In this document: piece by piece, positions 54,898 through 64,000 of the stretch
How positions within the stretch are numbered: the stretch's first letter is position 1
Layout: the number at the start of each line of letters is the position of its first letter
Source: Flagellimonas profundi
Lineage (GTDB): Bacteria > Bacteroidota > Bacteroidia > Flavobacteriales > Flavobacteriaceae
Assembly: GCF_017313275.1 (NCBI RefSeq)
Contig: NZ_JAFLNM010000003.1
Coordinates: 124,001-188,000 of the forward strand
DNA: 64,000 nt
Reading direction: 5' to 3'
Translations under genes and position numbers: made by a program
The notes under the pieces: model-generated
Told to the model about the DNA's origin: nothing
Databases searched by the model: none
What the model saw: the letters and a program-made list of their open reading frames with translations, nothing else

Positions 54898-55153
54898 CGA
54901 AGAATTACATAAAAGATTCAACGACGCCGTTAACTTTGTTAACGACTACACCGATCCATTGCCAGCCGATCTGTTGCTAAAACTCTATGCCTACTTCAAA
55001 ATTGCGAACAAAAACTTTGATAACCCAGGTAGTAGGACCCCCCTTATCAATGCATTCAAGGCAAACGCCCTTTTCCAAGCAAAGAGAATAAGTGTGGAAG
55101 AGGCCATGGAAAAATATGTGGAATTGGTGGAAAAAGAGCTAAAAACCCTCTAA
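54890..55153 (+). CDS. Acyl-CoA-binding protein
   Basis: 87 residues from the ATG at 54890, which overlaps the psd stop. ACBP four-helix pattern: LHKRFNDAVNFVN, LLLKLYAYFKIANKNFDN (the YxxYKxAxxGD-like acyl-CoA site), and the C-terminal SVEEAMEKYVELVEKEL. Carries or buffers acyl-CoA, a natural partner for lipid synthesis. Bacterial ACBPs are uncommon outside Bacteroidota and a few other groups. It shares 4 bases with the convergent sterol-desaturase gene. Confidence 0.88.
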   Translation: MINEELHKRFNDAVNFVNDYTDPLPADLLLKLYAYFKIANKNFDNPGSRTPLINAFKANALFQAKRISVEEAMEKYVELVEKELKTL

Positions 55154-56418
55154 GAAACCAAATTTGGGGTAGCAAACGATTTCTCGAAATACGTAAAATA
55201 GATAGCTCCAAAAATCGTCACCAAAAAATAAAAGGCCACAAAGTAGCTTGCCGCCGAAAAATACGTGTCGATCCCAAACCAATCGTTGGTTACATAAATA
55301 AGTATCACCCCCCCTATTCCTCGGACCATTTCAATCCAAACTGCGTAGTTCTTACGATCCATTAAGGTTGTATATCCATAAATGCCCACAAAAATAAACG
55401 CACCGAAAAGTAAAAGGCCATCAAAACCAATCTCCGAGTAACTGTAAAACATAAAGAGCATTAAAAAGGTGGTAACGATCAACTGAAAGAGTGCATACCC
55501 CTTTAAGGATCTAGATGCCTCGGGTTGATACTTCCTAAAGTTGTACACGTTCTCTATAATAGTAACAGGATATTTTTCCTTTACATCTTTAGGCCGCCAA
55601 CCTGTGGGCATAAACCAAATCCGTAGTTTGTCCAGATAGCTTTTGGTCCTCCATGCATCCTGTATCAACCGCCATAAATGCTGAAAGTTGATGATTATCG
55701 GATTCCAGGTATTTGCCGGTTTTAATACGCCGTATTGCGGAGGCACCTCATCCAACTCCTCCTGAAAGGTTCCGAACATCCTATCCCAGACACAGAATAT
55801 CTGTCCAAGGTTTTTATCGATGTACTCTGGATTAATGGCATGATGCACACGATGCTGTGACGGGGTCACGATCACATACTCCAAAACCCCCATTTTACCA
55901 ATATGTTGGGTGTGATACCAAAACTGGGCAAACAAATGGATGGGAGCAAGTATCGCAATCACTTGGTTGGGGACCCCCAAAAGAGCGGCAGGAATCAATA
56001 AAAGTGCGTAATACCCCAGCAAATTTGAAATGGGCTGCCTTAGCGCACATGCCAAATTAAACTCTTCACTACTATGATGAATCACATGTTGGTTCCAAAA
56101 AAAATTGATATGATGGCTCAGCCTATGGTTCCAATAGCCAGCAAAATCCAGGGCAATAAAGGCCACTGTCCAAACTAACCACGTAGCCTTTATTTCCACC
56201 AAGGCCAAATGCTCCAATAAAAAGGGATAGCTTACCAAAATAAGTACCAGCCCCAGAGAATCCTTTACCACATTGGTCAGACCAGAGCTAAGACTGCTCA
56301 CGGTATCCATGAGATTGTGTTTCTGATCTTTTACAAACCGACCGTAAAGAATTTCAATCAATACTAAGCCAATAAAAAACGGTGTAGCATATAACAATGC
56401 TGTTGCATACGATTCCAT
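55150..56418 (-). CDS. Sterol desaturase/fatty acid hydroxylase-like membrane protein
   Basis: 422 residues. Histidine clusters NHRLSHH, NQHVIHHSS and HRVHHAIN (di-iron site) between membrane helices; the C-terminal third has three to four more helices. Hydroxylases of this family act on lipids; alkylglycerol- or carotenoid-type substrates are possible. The context (convergent with psd/ACBP) is compatible with lipid modification but not decisive. Monocistronic with a 52-base gap to the nucleotidyltransferase gene. Confidence 0.85.
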   Translation of the reverse strand: MESYATALLYATPFFIGLVLIEILYGRFVKDQKHNLMDTVSSLSSGLTNVVKDSLGLVLILVSYPFLLEHLALVEIKATWLVWTVAFIALDFAGYWNHRLSHHINFFWNQHVIHHSSEEFNLACALRQPISNLLGYYALLLIPAALLGVPNQVIAILAPIHLFAQFWYHTQHIGKMGVLEYVIVTPSQHRVHHAINPEYIDKNLGQIFCVWDRMFGTFQEELDEVPPQYGVLKPANTWNPIIINFQHLWRLIQDAWRTKSYLDKLRIWFMPTGWRPKDVKEKYPVTIIENVYNFRKYQPEASRSLKGYALFQLIVTTFLMLFMFYSYSEIGFDGLLLFGAFIFVGIYGYTTLMDRKNYAVWIEMVRGIGGVILIYVTNDWFGIDTYFSAASYFVAFYFLVTIFGAIYFTYFEKSFATPNLVS

Positions 56419-56470
56419 TTCAAAAATTTACGCTTTGCTCAATGCAAGAATGGGATTATGTGCTTATAAG

Positions 56471-57304
56471 TTACTTTAAATTTTTAAATAACTGAATATC
56501 GTTGGCATCTGTTAAATCGGGAATATGCTCGGAGCGAGGAATACACAGGACGCTTTTCGGTTGTTCGGCAACCAAGGTGTCAACGGCCTTGGGCAATTCC
56601 TTTTCTTTGCGTACTGGGTCAATAGGACATTTTTCTAAATAGGGATAGATTTCCTTCCCGGAAAAACTAAAAATGTTCATGCTAACCCGTAGCTCACCTG
56701 AGGCATCTTTATATTTGGGAACATCTTCCATGTCAGGTTTTTCAATAATGTCTTGCAAAAAACCATCTGGAGAAATATCCATTACGGCAAACTTCGCAAT
56801 GCGCTCCTCGGTATAATCAAAACCCGAACTGCCATAACTGATCAAGGCATGGGGAGCTTTTCTTTCTTCCCGTAAATCTTGCAAAGCACCAATGGAGTAT
56901 AGATTATCCCCATTACAAACCGTAAACGTGGTTTGCTTCAATTCTGGATACTGATCCAAACATTGTTGAAGGGCATCAGCGGTGCCCAATGGTTTTGTTC
57001 TTCCTTCTGGCACCGATTGCACGGCCAAGAAAACCTCCAATCCTGTTGGAAGATCGTCTTGCTCCTTCAAATTCCGAAAAGCCTCATTTTCAGGGCTAGT
57101 GATCAAATAAAGTTTGGTGTATCCTGCTTCCACAGCATTCTGAACCAGATAGTACAAAAAGGGTCTCCCATTTTTCCCAACGGGAATTAAACTTTTATGG
57201 GGGATATTGTCCATAACATCCTTTTGACCTTCCATATCTTTTAGGCTTCGCTTCATCCGTGAAGATGCACCACCTACCATGATGATCAAACTTGTATTCT
57301 CCAT
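56471..57304 (-). CDS. Sugar-phosphate nucleotidyltransferase-like protein
   Basis: 277 residues from the ATG at 57304; a TTG at 57313 would overlap the kinase stop by 4 bases. N-terminal IIMVGGASSRMKRS is the nucleotide-binding loop, with HKSLIPVGKNGRPFLYYLV and a VCNGDNLY segment for metal. Would activate a sugar 1-phosphate made by the GHMP kinase next door. The exact sugar and nucleotide are unknown. Confidence 0.82.
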   Translation of the reverse strand: MENTSLIIMVGGASSRMKRSLKDMEGQKDVMDNIPHKSLIPVGKNGRPFLYYLVQNAVEAGYTKLYLITSPENEAFRNLKEQDDLPTGLEVFLAVQSVPEGRTKPLGTADALQQCLDQYPELKQTTFTVCNGDNLYSIGALQDLREERKAPHALISYGSSGFDYTEERIAKFAVMDISPDGFLQDIIEKPDMEDVPKYKDASGELRVSMNIFSFSGKEIYPYLEKCPIDPVRKEKELPKAVDTLVAEQPKSVLCIPRSEHIPDLTDANDIQLFKNLK

Positions 57305-57309
57305 TATAA

Positions 57310-58362
57310 TCAACTTGTTAATTCTACTGTGTAGACCGCCTTGGCACCCTTGTCCAAAAACGCCTTTTTTACCTTTTCCTCAATATCGTCCGTGATTATG
57401 GACACCATACAGCCACCACCACCCGAACCAATGATCTTTGTTCCTATCGCTCCAGCACTGCGCGCAGCATCCATCATCTCCACCATTTCAAAAGGTGTAT
57501 TTTTAATTTCATTTTGAAGAATGGTCTGGTGTTGGTTCATTAAATCTCCCAAAACCTGGATATCGGGATTAGCCTTTAACAACTCTTTTTTTGCTTCCAA
57601 GGTGATGTGATAGTTATAAATAGTAGCGTACCAGTACCCCTGAAGCTTCTTGGGCACCAGATTGACATATTTTTCATAATCCTCCAAAGTGGCATGTTCC
57701 AGTTCAAACTCTGAATGAACACTTTTGACGGCCGCCGTAGCTTTTTGAGCATATACCCGGGCATTCTTTAATACCTCCAAGGTTTTTTTGGGCACTCCAG
57801 ACTCTGCCACCAGCAATTTTCCCAATTTGGCATTGAGGCGAGTACTTTCACCACTCTGGGTATCAATATAGAGTAATCCTTTTTGGGCTATAGTATATTG
57901 ATCCATTAAACCTCCAGGCTGATCAAAGAACAGTACTTCGGCCTCATACGCCCATCTCCCGATTTGAAAGTCGCTTATTTCTTCCGACTTTCCTTGCGTA
58001 GCTACCAAAAAACGTATCCATGCCACAACTAGCGCAGAAGAACTGGAAAGTCCGGCATTTACAGGAATGTTTCCCGATATTTCGATATCGTAACCCTGAT
58101 CAAACTGAAAACCTTCTTTTTTTAAAACGGCCATCACGGACCTAAAATAATCATCGGCTTGAACTTGCTTTAAATCATCGTCCAACGCAATGGATGTATT
58201 CGCTTTAAGGTCCAATAACTTTAAAAGATATATACTATCGGTATTTGGGCTTGCCTTTAAATTGATGTAGCGATCAATGGTCCCGGCGATAACTGGCAAT
58301 CCCAAATAATCCTGATGATCCCCGTAAAAACAGATTCGAGCGGGTACTTTTATTTCAATCAT
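57310..58362 (-). CDS. GHMP-family sugar kinase
   Basis: 350 residues. N-terminal VPARICFYGDHQDYLGLPVIAGTID is galactokinase-like, motif 2 GNIPVNAGLSSSSA (about 98-110) and C-terminal GSGGGGCMVSI complete the GHMP fold. It phosphorylates a sugar at C1, most like galacto/glucurono/fuco-type kinases; substrate uncertain. It is next to the nucleotidyltransferase (5 bases) and follows the GH109-like gene (14 bases), suggesting salvage of a glycan-derived sugar. Confidence 0.87.
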   Translation of the reverse strand: MIEIKVPARICFYGDHQDYLGLPVIAGTIDRYINLKASPNTDSIYLLKLLDLKANTSIALDDDLKQVQADDYFRSVMAVLKKEGFQFDQGYDIEISGNIPVNAGLSSSSALVVAWIRFLVATQGKSEEISDFQIGRWAYEAEVLFFDQPGGLMDQYTIAQKGLLYIDTQSGESTRLNAKLGKLLVAESGVPKKTLEVLKNARVYAQKATAAVKSVHSEFELEHATLEDYEKYVNLVPKKLQGYWYATIYNYHITLEAKKELLKANPDIQVLGDLMNQHQTILQNEIKNTPFEMVEMMDAARSAGAIGTKIIGSGGGGCMVSIITDDIEEKVKKAFLDKGAKAVYTVELTS

Positions 58363-58376
58363 TGGTTACAGTCTAC

Positions 58377-59765
58377 TTAATTTATAATTTGCAACGGCTC
58401 TGTATCCTTCCAATTGCCTCGTGTAAAATCGGGGAAGGGTTGTGGTGCCCCGCCGCTGGCCACCGAACGTTCACTCAATGGGGAAACAGCACTCCATAGG
58501 CATCCTTCGTAAACATTCTGGTCCAAAGGCAATCCTTTTTGCAGGCATTCTACTATGCGGTACACCATGATTCCGTCCATTCCTCCATGCCCACTTCCCT
58601 TAGCTGCTTCATTTAGCCGTTTATAGAGCGGGTGATCATATTTTTCGTATAATCTTTCGAGCTGCTCACCTTGTACCCAAGAGTGGTGATCTTCTGTAAG
58701 TCCTTCCACACCACCTTCTAAAGCTACGCGGGTCGGAAATCCAGCTAAAATACCTTTGGTTCCCTGCACTAAATTCAGTCGGGAATAGGGTCTAGGACTG
58801 GTTTCATCCCACTGCACCATAATGGTTTTTCCCATCGCGGTTTTGATGATGGATGTATTCAAATCCCCACCCTTAAAATCGAGTTGATTCCATTTATGAT
58901 CCGCTGGATAATTTTTTTCAGCATATAACTCGCGTCCTCTTGCCGGGGTCGAGAATGAAACCAAGCTACCAAAAGTATCATCTTGTCTTGCCAAGTTCAT
59001 ATATTGGGCAACAGGTCCCAAACCATGGGTCGGGTATAAATTCCCATTTCTTTTGGCATAGTGGTATGTTCTCCAAGAGCCTGTACCCCTTTCTTGCTCT
59101 TCCATTTGCCAACGCAATTCGTGGATATAGGCAGCTTCGCCATGCAAGATCTCTCCAATTACCCCTTGTCGGCACATATTAAGGAACATCAGTTCATCTC
59201 GGCTGTAGTTAACGTTCTCCAACATCATACAATGCTTTTGGGTGCGTTCACTGGTATCCACTATGTCCCACATATCCTGAATGGTGGTAGCTATAGGGAC
59301 CTCAACAAAGGCATGGGCCCCATTTTCCATGGCCCCAATGGCCATTGGTGCATGATTGGCCCAATTGGTAGCGATAAACACCACATCGGGGTTTACTTCT
59401 TTAAGCATGGTTCGCCACTTATCTTCATCACCCCAGTATTGAGCTATATTTTTATGTCGATTTGCTCCTGCGGCATCCTTTACCCATTGCGTCTTTTCTT
59501 TTACCAAATCCTCATAAAGATCACAGATAGCGACTACCTCAGTTCCTTCCAGAGCGGCAAAAAACTTGGCATGCGTTCCCCCTCTGGCTCCTACTCCAAT
59601 AAAAGCAGCACGAACGTTTTCCAATTTAGGTGCAGCAAATCCACCCATATAGGTTGAAGAAAGAGGTCTCTCGAAATTGGCTTTTAAATAAGTTGGGGCT
59701 ATCGAAACTGCGGCAGCGGTTAACGAAGTTTTTTGGATAAAACTTCTTCTATCGAGGTTTTTCAT
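58377..59765 (-). CDS. GH109-like Gfo/Idh/MocA oxidoreductase, Tat-exported
   Basis: 462 residues from the ATG at 59765 (a TTG 15 bases upstream is less likely). Twin-arginine signal RRSFIQKTSLTAAAVSIAP, Rossmann loop FIGVGARGGTHAKF, CMMLENVNYSRDEL, HGEAAYIHELRW and NLYPTHGLGP are the hallmarks of glycoside hydrolase family 109, which uses NAD+ to cleave alpha-N-acetylgalactosamine. Most GH109-like proteins have untested substrates. It forms a three-gene cluster with the sugar kinase and nucleotidyltransferase. Confidence 0.87.
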   Translation of the reverse strand: MKNLDRRSFIQKTSLTAAAVSIAPTYLKANFERPLSSTYMGGFAAPKLENVRAAFIGVGARGGTHAKFFAALEGTEVVAICDLYEDLVKEKTQWVKDAAGANRHKNIAQYWGDEDKWRTMLKEVNPDVVFIATNWANHAPMAIGAMENGAHAFVEVPIATTIQDMWDIVDTSERTQKHCMMLENVNYSRDELMFLNMCRQGVIGEILHGEAAYIHELRWQMEEQERGTGSWRTYHYAKRNGNLYPTHGLGPVAQYMNLARQDDTFGSLVSFSTPARGRELYAEKNYPADHKWNQLDFKGGDLNTSIIKTAMGKTIMVQWDETSPRPYSRLNLVQGTKGILAGFPTRVALEGGVEGLTEDHHSWVQGEQLERLYEKYDHPLYKRLNEAAKGSGHGGMDGIMVYRIVECLQKGLPLDQNVYEGCLWSAVSPLSERSVASGGAPQPFPDFTRGNWKDTEPLQIIN

Positions 59766-59802
59766 TGGTCCTAAAGTCAATTGGTTATTATGCCTTCCAA
59801 AG

Positions 59803-59843
59803 TATGAAAAATAAAAAGAAAAGGGAAGCTTGCTTCCCTTTTC
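59803..59843 (-). terminator. Terminator after valS
   Basis: A perfect 11-bp stem GAAAAGGGAAG / CTTCCCTTTTC with loop CTTG, followed on the minus strand by a T-rich tract. It lies 28 bases after the valS stop. Confidence 0.9.
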
Positions 59844-59870
59844 AAAATCAATAAACTATGTATTTTTCGG

Positions 59871-62495
59871 TTATTGCAAACTTGCCAAACTCTTCTCCAA
59901 AGTTTCAATCTTGGCTTCGGCATCGGCAGCTTTTTTACGTTCCATGGCCACTACCTTTTCCGGTGCATTGTTCACAAAACGCTCGTTGCTCAACTTCTTT
60001 TCCACCGATTTTAAAAATCCTTTGGTATAATTGAGCTCTTCCGTAATCTTGGCGATTTCAGCTTCAACGTCAATGGCGCCACTTATCGGAATAAAGTATT
60101 CGTTACTCTTTACCCTAAATGTGAGTGCTCCCTCCAAACTGGCATCAACCGCCTCCATTTTTGATAGGTTTCCTAATTTTAGGATAATGGTGTCCATCTG
60201 CGAACCTATGCCCTCTGCATTTAACATGAAGAGTTCCAACGCATCCTTTTGAGGGATGTTCTTTTCCTTTCTGACAGTACGAATCCCTGAAATTACCTCA
60301 GAAGCAAATTCAAAATCTGCAATCAAGGTCGAGTCCACTTCCTTTGTATCGGGCCACTGGGCAACGATCAAAGCATCCTCTGGGGTACGCTCGGCTATAT
60401 GCTGCCAAACTTCCTCCGTTAAGAACGGCATAAATGGATGCAACAACTTCAAGTTTTCTTCAAAAAGTCCCAAAACCTCACTATACGTTTTTTTGTCTAT
60501 GGGCTTTTGATATTCTGGTTTTACAATCTCCAACAACCAAGAACAAAAATCATCCCATACCAATTTATAGGTAGCCATCAGGGCATCGGAAATACGGTAT
60601 TTGGAGAAATGGTCCTCAATCTCCACCAAAGTTTGATTGAACTTGGCCTTGTACCACTCAATTCCCTTTTGTGCCGCTTCAGGCTGCGGAATATCAGCTA
60701 CTTCCCATCCTTTTACCAATCGGAAGGCATTCCAAATTTTATTGGCAAAGTTGGCCCCTTGCTGACAAAGAGCTTCATCAAACAACAAATCGTTACCGGC
60801 CGCGGAACTCAATAATAGTCCTACACGAACCCCATCGGCACCAAAATCGGATATAAGTTTTAGCGCATCGGGCGAATTACCCAAAGATTTTGACATTTTT
60901 CTACGCTGTGCATCTCGAACCAAGCCGGTCAAGTACACATTTTCAAAAGGTCGTTTACCTCTATACTCATAACCAGCCATAATCATTCTGGCCACCCAGA
61001 AAAATAGGATGTCCGGTCCAGTTACCAAGTCACTGGTCGGGTAATAATAGTTGATTTCCTCATTTTCCGGTTCCAAGATGCCACCAAAAACACTCATGGG
61101 CCACAACCAAGATGAGAACCAGGTATCCAATACATCGGCATCTTGACGCAAATCGGACAATTGGATATTTGGGTTCTTGGTCTTTGCCAGTTCCAATGCT
61201 TCTTCTGGAGTCTCGGCAACAACAAAATCCTCTTTACCATCACCATAATAGTAGGCAGGAATTTGTTGTCCCCACCACAACTGGCGAGAAATGTTCCAAT
61301 CACGGATGTTTTCCATCCAATGGCGATAGGTATTCTCGAATTTAGAAGGGTACAGCTTTATATCCTTGGTTTCCAAAACTCCTTCAATAGCAGGTTTCGC
61401 CAGGTTTTCCATTTTTAGGAACCATTGGTCGGATAATCTCGGTTCAATCACCGCTTTTGTCCTTTCAGAGGTGCCCACTTTGTTCGTATGCTGTTCCGTC
61501 TTTACCAGATATCCTTTCTCTTGAAGCTCTTTCGAGATTTCTTTGCGAACCACAAAACGGTCCTTCCCTTCATAGTGAAGGCCAAAAGAGTTCAAGGTGG
61601 CGTCTTCGTTAAAAATATCGACCACCTCCAGGTTGTGTTTATCTCCAAGATTTTTATCGTTCTCGTCGTGAGCAGGTGTAACTTTTAGGCATCCTGTACC
61701 AAACTCAACATCTACATATTCATCCTCAATAATAGGAATTACCCTATCGCAAATGGGTACAATGGCCTTTTTGCCGCGTAAATGACGGTATCTTTCGTCA
61801 TTGGGATTGATACAAATAGCGGTATCCCCCAAAATGGTCTCTGGACGGGTGGTGGCAATGGTCACTTTTTCATCGGAACCTTCAATCGCATAGGACAAGT
61901 AATACAACTTACCTTGGCGTTCTTCATATATCACCTCTTCATCAGAAAGAGTGGTCTTGGCCTCAGGGTCCCAGTTCACCATTCGGTATCCTCTGTATAT
62001 CAAACCTTTATTGTATAAATCAACAAAAACCTTAATTACCGAGGCAGACATATCGTCGTCCATGGTGAACTTGGTGCGATCCCAGTCACAAGAACAGCCA
62101 AGTTTCTTCAATTGCTGTAAAATGACACCCCCATATTCGTTGGTCCAATCCCAAGCGTGCTTTAGAAATTCATCACGCGATAATTTTGACTTGTCTATAC
62201 CATCCGCTTTTAGCTTGGCCACAACTTTAGCCTCCGTGGCAATGGAAGCATGATCCATTCCTGGCACCCAACAGGCATTTTTCCCCAAGAGTCTGGCTCT
62301 TCGGATAAGAACATCTTGAATGGTATTGTTTAGCATATGGCCCATATGGAGCACCCCCGTGACGTTTGGAGGGGGTATTACTATGGTGTATGGCTCCCTT
62401 TCATCTGGTTTGGAACTAAAGTAATCATGCTCGGACCAGTAGGCATACCAATGCTCTTCGACCCTTTTTGGGTCATATTTTGATGGAATTTCCAT
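59871..62495 (-). CDS. valS: Valine--tRNA ligase
   Basis: 874 residues. HMGH at 50-53 (HIGH motif) and KMSKS at 533-537; the editing domain lies between. C-terminal tRNA-binding coiled coil ([25 protein letters not shown]). [16 protein letters not shown] identifies ValRS. A single gene with its own terminator. Confidence 0.98.
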   Translation of the reverse strand: MEIPSKYDPKRVEEHWYAYWSEHDYFSSKPDEREPYTIVIPPPNVTGVLHMGHMLNNTIQDVLIRRARLLGKNACWVPGMDHASIATEAKVVAKLKADGIDKSKLSRDEFLKHAWDWTNEYGGVILQQLKKLGCSCDWDRTKFTMDDDMSASVIKVFVDLYNKGLIYRGYRMVNWDPEAKTTLSDEEVIYEERQGKLYYLSYAIEGSDEKVTIATTRPETILGDTAICINPNDERYRHLRGKKAIVPICDRVIPIIEDEYVDVEFGTGCLKVTPAHDENDKNLGDKHNLEVVDIFNEDATLNSFGLHYEGKDRFVVRKEISKELQEKGYLVKTEQHTNKVGTSERTKAVIEPRLSDQWFLKMENLAKPAIEGVLETKDIKLYPSKFENTYRHWMENIRDWNISRQLWWGQQIPAYYYGDGKEDFVVAETPEEALELAKTKNPNIQLSDLRQDADVLDTWFSSWLWPMSVFGGILEPENEEINYYYPTSDLVTGPDILFFWVARMIMAGYEYRGKRPFENVYLTGLVRDAQRRKMSKSLGNSPDALKLISDFGADGVRVGLLLSSAAGNDLLFDEALCQQGANFANKIWNAFRLVKGWEVADIPQPEAAQKGIEWYKAKFNQTLVEIEDHFSKYRISDALMATYKLVWDDFCSWLLEIVKPEYQKPIDKKTYSEVLGLFEENLKLLHPFMPFLTEEVWQHIAERTPEDALIVAQWPDTKEVDSTLIADFEFASEVISGIRTVRKEKNIPQKDALELFMLNAEGIGSQMDTIILKLGNLSKMEAVDASLEGALTFRVKSNEYFIPISGAIDVEAEIAKITEELNYTKGFLKSVEKKLSNERFVNNAPEKVVAMERKKAADAEAKIETLEKSLASLQ

Positions 62496-62692
62496 TTTTC
62501 GGTACAGTTTTTGTTTAATTGGACTGTGATTGGTTTTTTGAAGGGAAAGCTAAATGTTAATTTTACGCTATTCTTCGGATTAGAGCCAATCCAGAAATAC
62601 GAAACAAAAATAAGTAACGTTATCCTATAACAAAAGAATTTTGGATGCAGGTATCAAAACATCTACATTTGAAGTTCACCCAAAAACCAAAA

Positions 62693-63079
62693 ATGATGAA
62701 AAAAACTGTACTCATGCTGTTTGTAGGGCTTTTATCCTTAGGGGTATATGCTCAAGAGACTGCTAAAATCGAATTTAAGAGCGAGACCATTGATTACGGA
62801 GAAATCGAAAGAGGTAGTGATGGTGTTCGTGTTTTTGAGTTTACCAACACAGGAAATGTTCCTTTAGTGATCAGTAATGTTAGGTCCAGCTGCGGATGTA
62901 CAATTCCCAAAAAGCCAGAAGAACCTATCATGCCTGGTAAAACAGGTCAAATCGAAGTAAAATATGACACCAACAGAGTTGGCCCAATAAGAAAGGCAAT
63001 TACTGTTACATCGAATGCAGATACTCCTACGAAAGTTCTTAAAATAAAAGGAACCGTAAAAAATCCCGGAGCGAAGTAA
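62693..63079 (+). CDS. DUF1573 domain exported protein
   Basis: 128 residues from the ATG at 62693 (MMKKTVLMLFVGLLSLGVYAQE); an ATG 48 bases earlier adds a non-signal tail. After the signal peptide comes an Ig-like DUF1573 fold: IDYGEIERGSDGVRVFEFTNTGNVPLVISNVRSSCGCTIPKKPEEPIMPGK, with the conserved SCGC. Common exported protein of Bacteroidota, function unknown. A bidirectional terminator follows. Confidence 0.88.
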   Translation: MMKKTVLMLFVGLLSLGVYAQETAKIEFKSETIDYGEIERGSDGVRVFEFTNTGNVPLVISNVRSSCGCTIPKKPEEPIMPGKTGQIEVKYDTNRVGPIRKAITVTSNADTPTKVLKIKGTVKNPGAK

Positions 63080-63101
63080 GCGAAAAATAATATATATATT
63101 T

Positions 63102-63136
63102 AAAAGCCCCGCAACCATTTACTTGCGGGGCTTTTT
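63102..63136. terminator. Bidirectional terminator
   Basis: AAAAGCCCCGCAA / TTGCGGGGCTTTT with an 8-base loop and T-run on both sides. It serves the DUF1573 gene and the convergent protease gene. Confidence 0.9.
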
Positions 63137-63141
63137 ATATG

Positions 63142-64000
63142 TTAATCGTCGTCGAACATCTTCTTGAGCACAAAGGTGAACAACAAATCAGTATTATACC
63201 TTTCTATAAGAACCCTAATTCGTTTGCCTTCTTTCTCATTGAGCATTTTCAGAATTTCCTGAAGCTTATATTTGTGGACCTTTCTGCCATTAACGGCCAA
63301 AATAACATCACCTTCCTGCAGACCAGCTTCTTCAGCGGGACTGCCCGCACGAATACCGGAAACCACGATTTCCGGGACCAGACTTAACCGGGTTTTATTT
63401 TCCAATAAAATCTGAACGTTACCAAAAGTATCGCTGCCATCTTCTTCTTTTACGATACCGTTGACATCCGCAATACTTTCCGCTATATAGCGCAAGCCAT
63501 TATGCTGCAGGTCTATACCTGCCAAATTGTAATGAAAAGGGTCTTTGAAGTTTCCATTCTTTTTTAACGTCACCAATCCCCGGGCATAATCGAATACCAT
63601 ATTAAAACGCTTGAGTACTTCTCCCCCAAGGCTTCCATTCCGGTCTCCCAAACTATCCATACCCTGAAAAGACTCTCGATAAGGAAAAGCTACTTTAGCT
63701 TCGTCCAATTCAAAACCACCGATTCGAACTCCATTGATTTTACTGCGTTTTCCAAAGATATCCCCACTCAATCCCCTGCCTAAATGGTCTTCATAGTTCT
63801 TTTCTGGTATTGCCAATCCTTTATCCGGCTCCGGAAAAAGCCACAAGGCATCACTACTTCCTGTATCCACCAACAATTTCACGCTCACATTTGCCGTGTC
63901 CTTCATTAAAACCGTTCCTTCCACATAAGCTTTTCTTTTTTCTATGGTAAGAGGAATGGTCTGTGTTTTTCTTCGATCCCTGTACTTATAATGTTCAGGA
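63142..64000 (-). CDS. Aspartyl-protease/PDZ-domain protein (5' end outside window)
   Basis: Partial: the frame is open to the window edge. At least 285 residues visible. The first part is a retropepsin-like domain with the catalytic LLVDTGSSDALW motif and FDY strand; the last 90 residues form a PDZ domain (EIVVSGIRAGSPAEEAGLQEGDVILAVNGRKVH). An internal GTG at 63924 is not a plausible start because the preceding codons continue the protein. The PDZ-bearing aspartyl-protease family is common in Bacteroidota, often exported. Confidence 0.88.
   Translation of the reverse strand, partial: PEHYKYRDRRKTQTIPLTIEKRKAYVEGTVLMKDTANVSVKLLVDTGSSDALWLFPEPDKGLAIPEKNYEDHLGRGLSGDIFGKRSKINGVRIGGFELDEAKVAFPYRESFQGMDSLGDRNGSLGGEVLKRFNMVFDYARGLVTLKKNGNFKDPFHYNLAGIDLQHNGLRYIAESIADVNGIVKEEDGSDTFGNVQILLENKTRLSLVPEIVVSGIRAGSPAEEAGLQEGDVILAVNGRKVHKYKLQEILKMLNEKEGKRIRVLIERYNTDLLFTFVLKKMFDDD

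Noticed and set aside
1..64000. CRISPR arrays, insertion sequences, prophage or defence systems
   Set aside because: No regularly spaced direct repeats, transposases, phage genes or known defence proteins were seen; the repeats present are short palindromes.

Overview
The window is a stretch of chromosomal, mostly housekeeping DNA from a member of the Bacteroidota, almost certainly family Flavobacteriaceae (a marine Muricauda/Robiginitalea-like relative would fit, but the genus is a guess). Reasons: Bacteroidota-type promoters (TTG, about 20 bp, TAnnTTTG) in front of several operons; almost no Shine-Dalgarno sites except a strong one at rpsU; the order tRNA-Thr/Tyr/Gly/Thr, tuf, tRNA-Trp, secE, nusG, rplKAJL, rpoBC; the rsfS-ftsH-LUD-cdsA-psd series; and families typical of the group (DUF2851, DUF3467, the MarR/nitroreductase/YceI trio). 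I see no prophage, IS, CRISPR or obvious defence island.

Layout. 0.2-2.4 kb: prfC and a small membrane protein on the plus strand. 2.4-15.9 kb (minus strand): transcription/translation block with five tRNAs, tuf, secE, nusG, four ribosomal proteins, rpoB, rpoC and a DUF3467 gene. 15.9-25.5 kb (minus): hpf, xerC-like recombinase, rpsU, an acyl-CoA dehydrogenase, a helix-hairpin-helix protein, an alanine/sodium symporter, a K+ channel, PspC, DUF2851, rhodanese and two thioredoxin-fold proteins. 25.6-27.3 kb (plus): marR-nitroreductase-yceI with a palindromic operator region. 27.4-35.8 kb (plus): complete trp operon trpEGDCFBA with a WWW leader peptide and attenuator, followed by an M20 peptidase. 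35.8-42.1 kb (minus): small lipoprotein, uracil-DNA-glycosylase-like protein, ppc, yaaA, rluD-type pseudouridine synthase and a PASTA protein. 42.2-55.2 kb (mainly plus): ddl, coaD, a PAS histidine kinase/response regulator pair, an M14 peptidase lipoprotein, NUDIX (minus), pyrE, an SRPBCC-like protein, birA (minus), rsfS, ftsH, a LUD-domain protein, cdsA, psd and acyl-CoA-binding protein. 55.1-62.5 kb (minus): a sterol-desaturase-like protein, a sugar nucleotidyltransferase, a GHMP kinase, a GH109-like oxidoreductase and valS. 62.7-64 kb: a DUF1573 protein and an aspartyl-protease/PDZ protein cut by the window end.

The most interesting material is regulatory and repeat-related, not a new protein system. 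Main points: (1) a tryptophan attenuator whose leader ATG lies close to the predicted transcription start; (2) a family of short palindromic repeats concentrated in the trp operon, with one copy apparently inserted in frame in trpF and a related one in frame in the uracil-DNA-glycosylase-like gene; (3) hairpins punctuating the tRNA/tuf array, including a stem of about 23 bp between tuf and tRNA-Trp, and an hpf terminator that overlaps the predicted tRNA promoter; (4) a canonical Shine-Dalgarno at rpsU; (5) several likely leaderless or TTG-started genes. All promoter, start-site and RNA-structure statements are by eye and unconfirmed.
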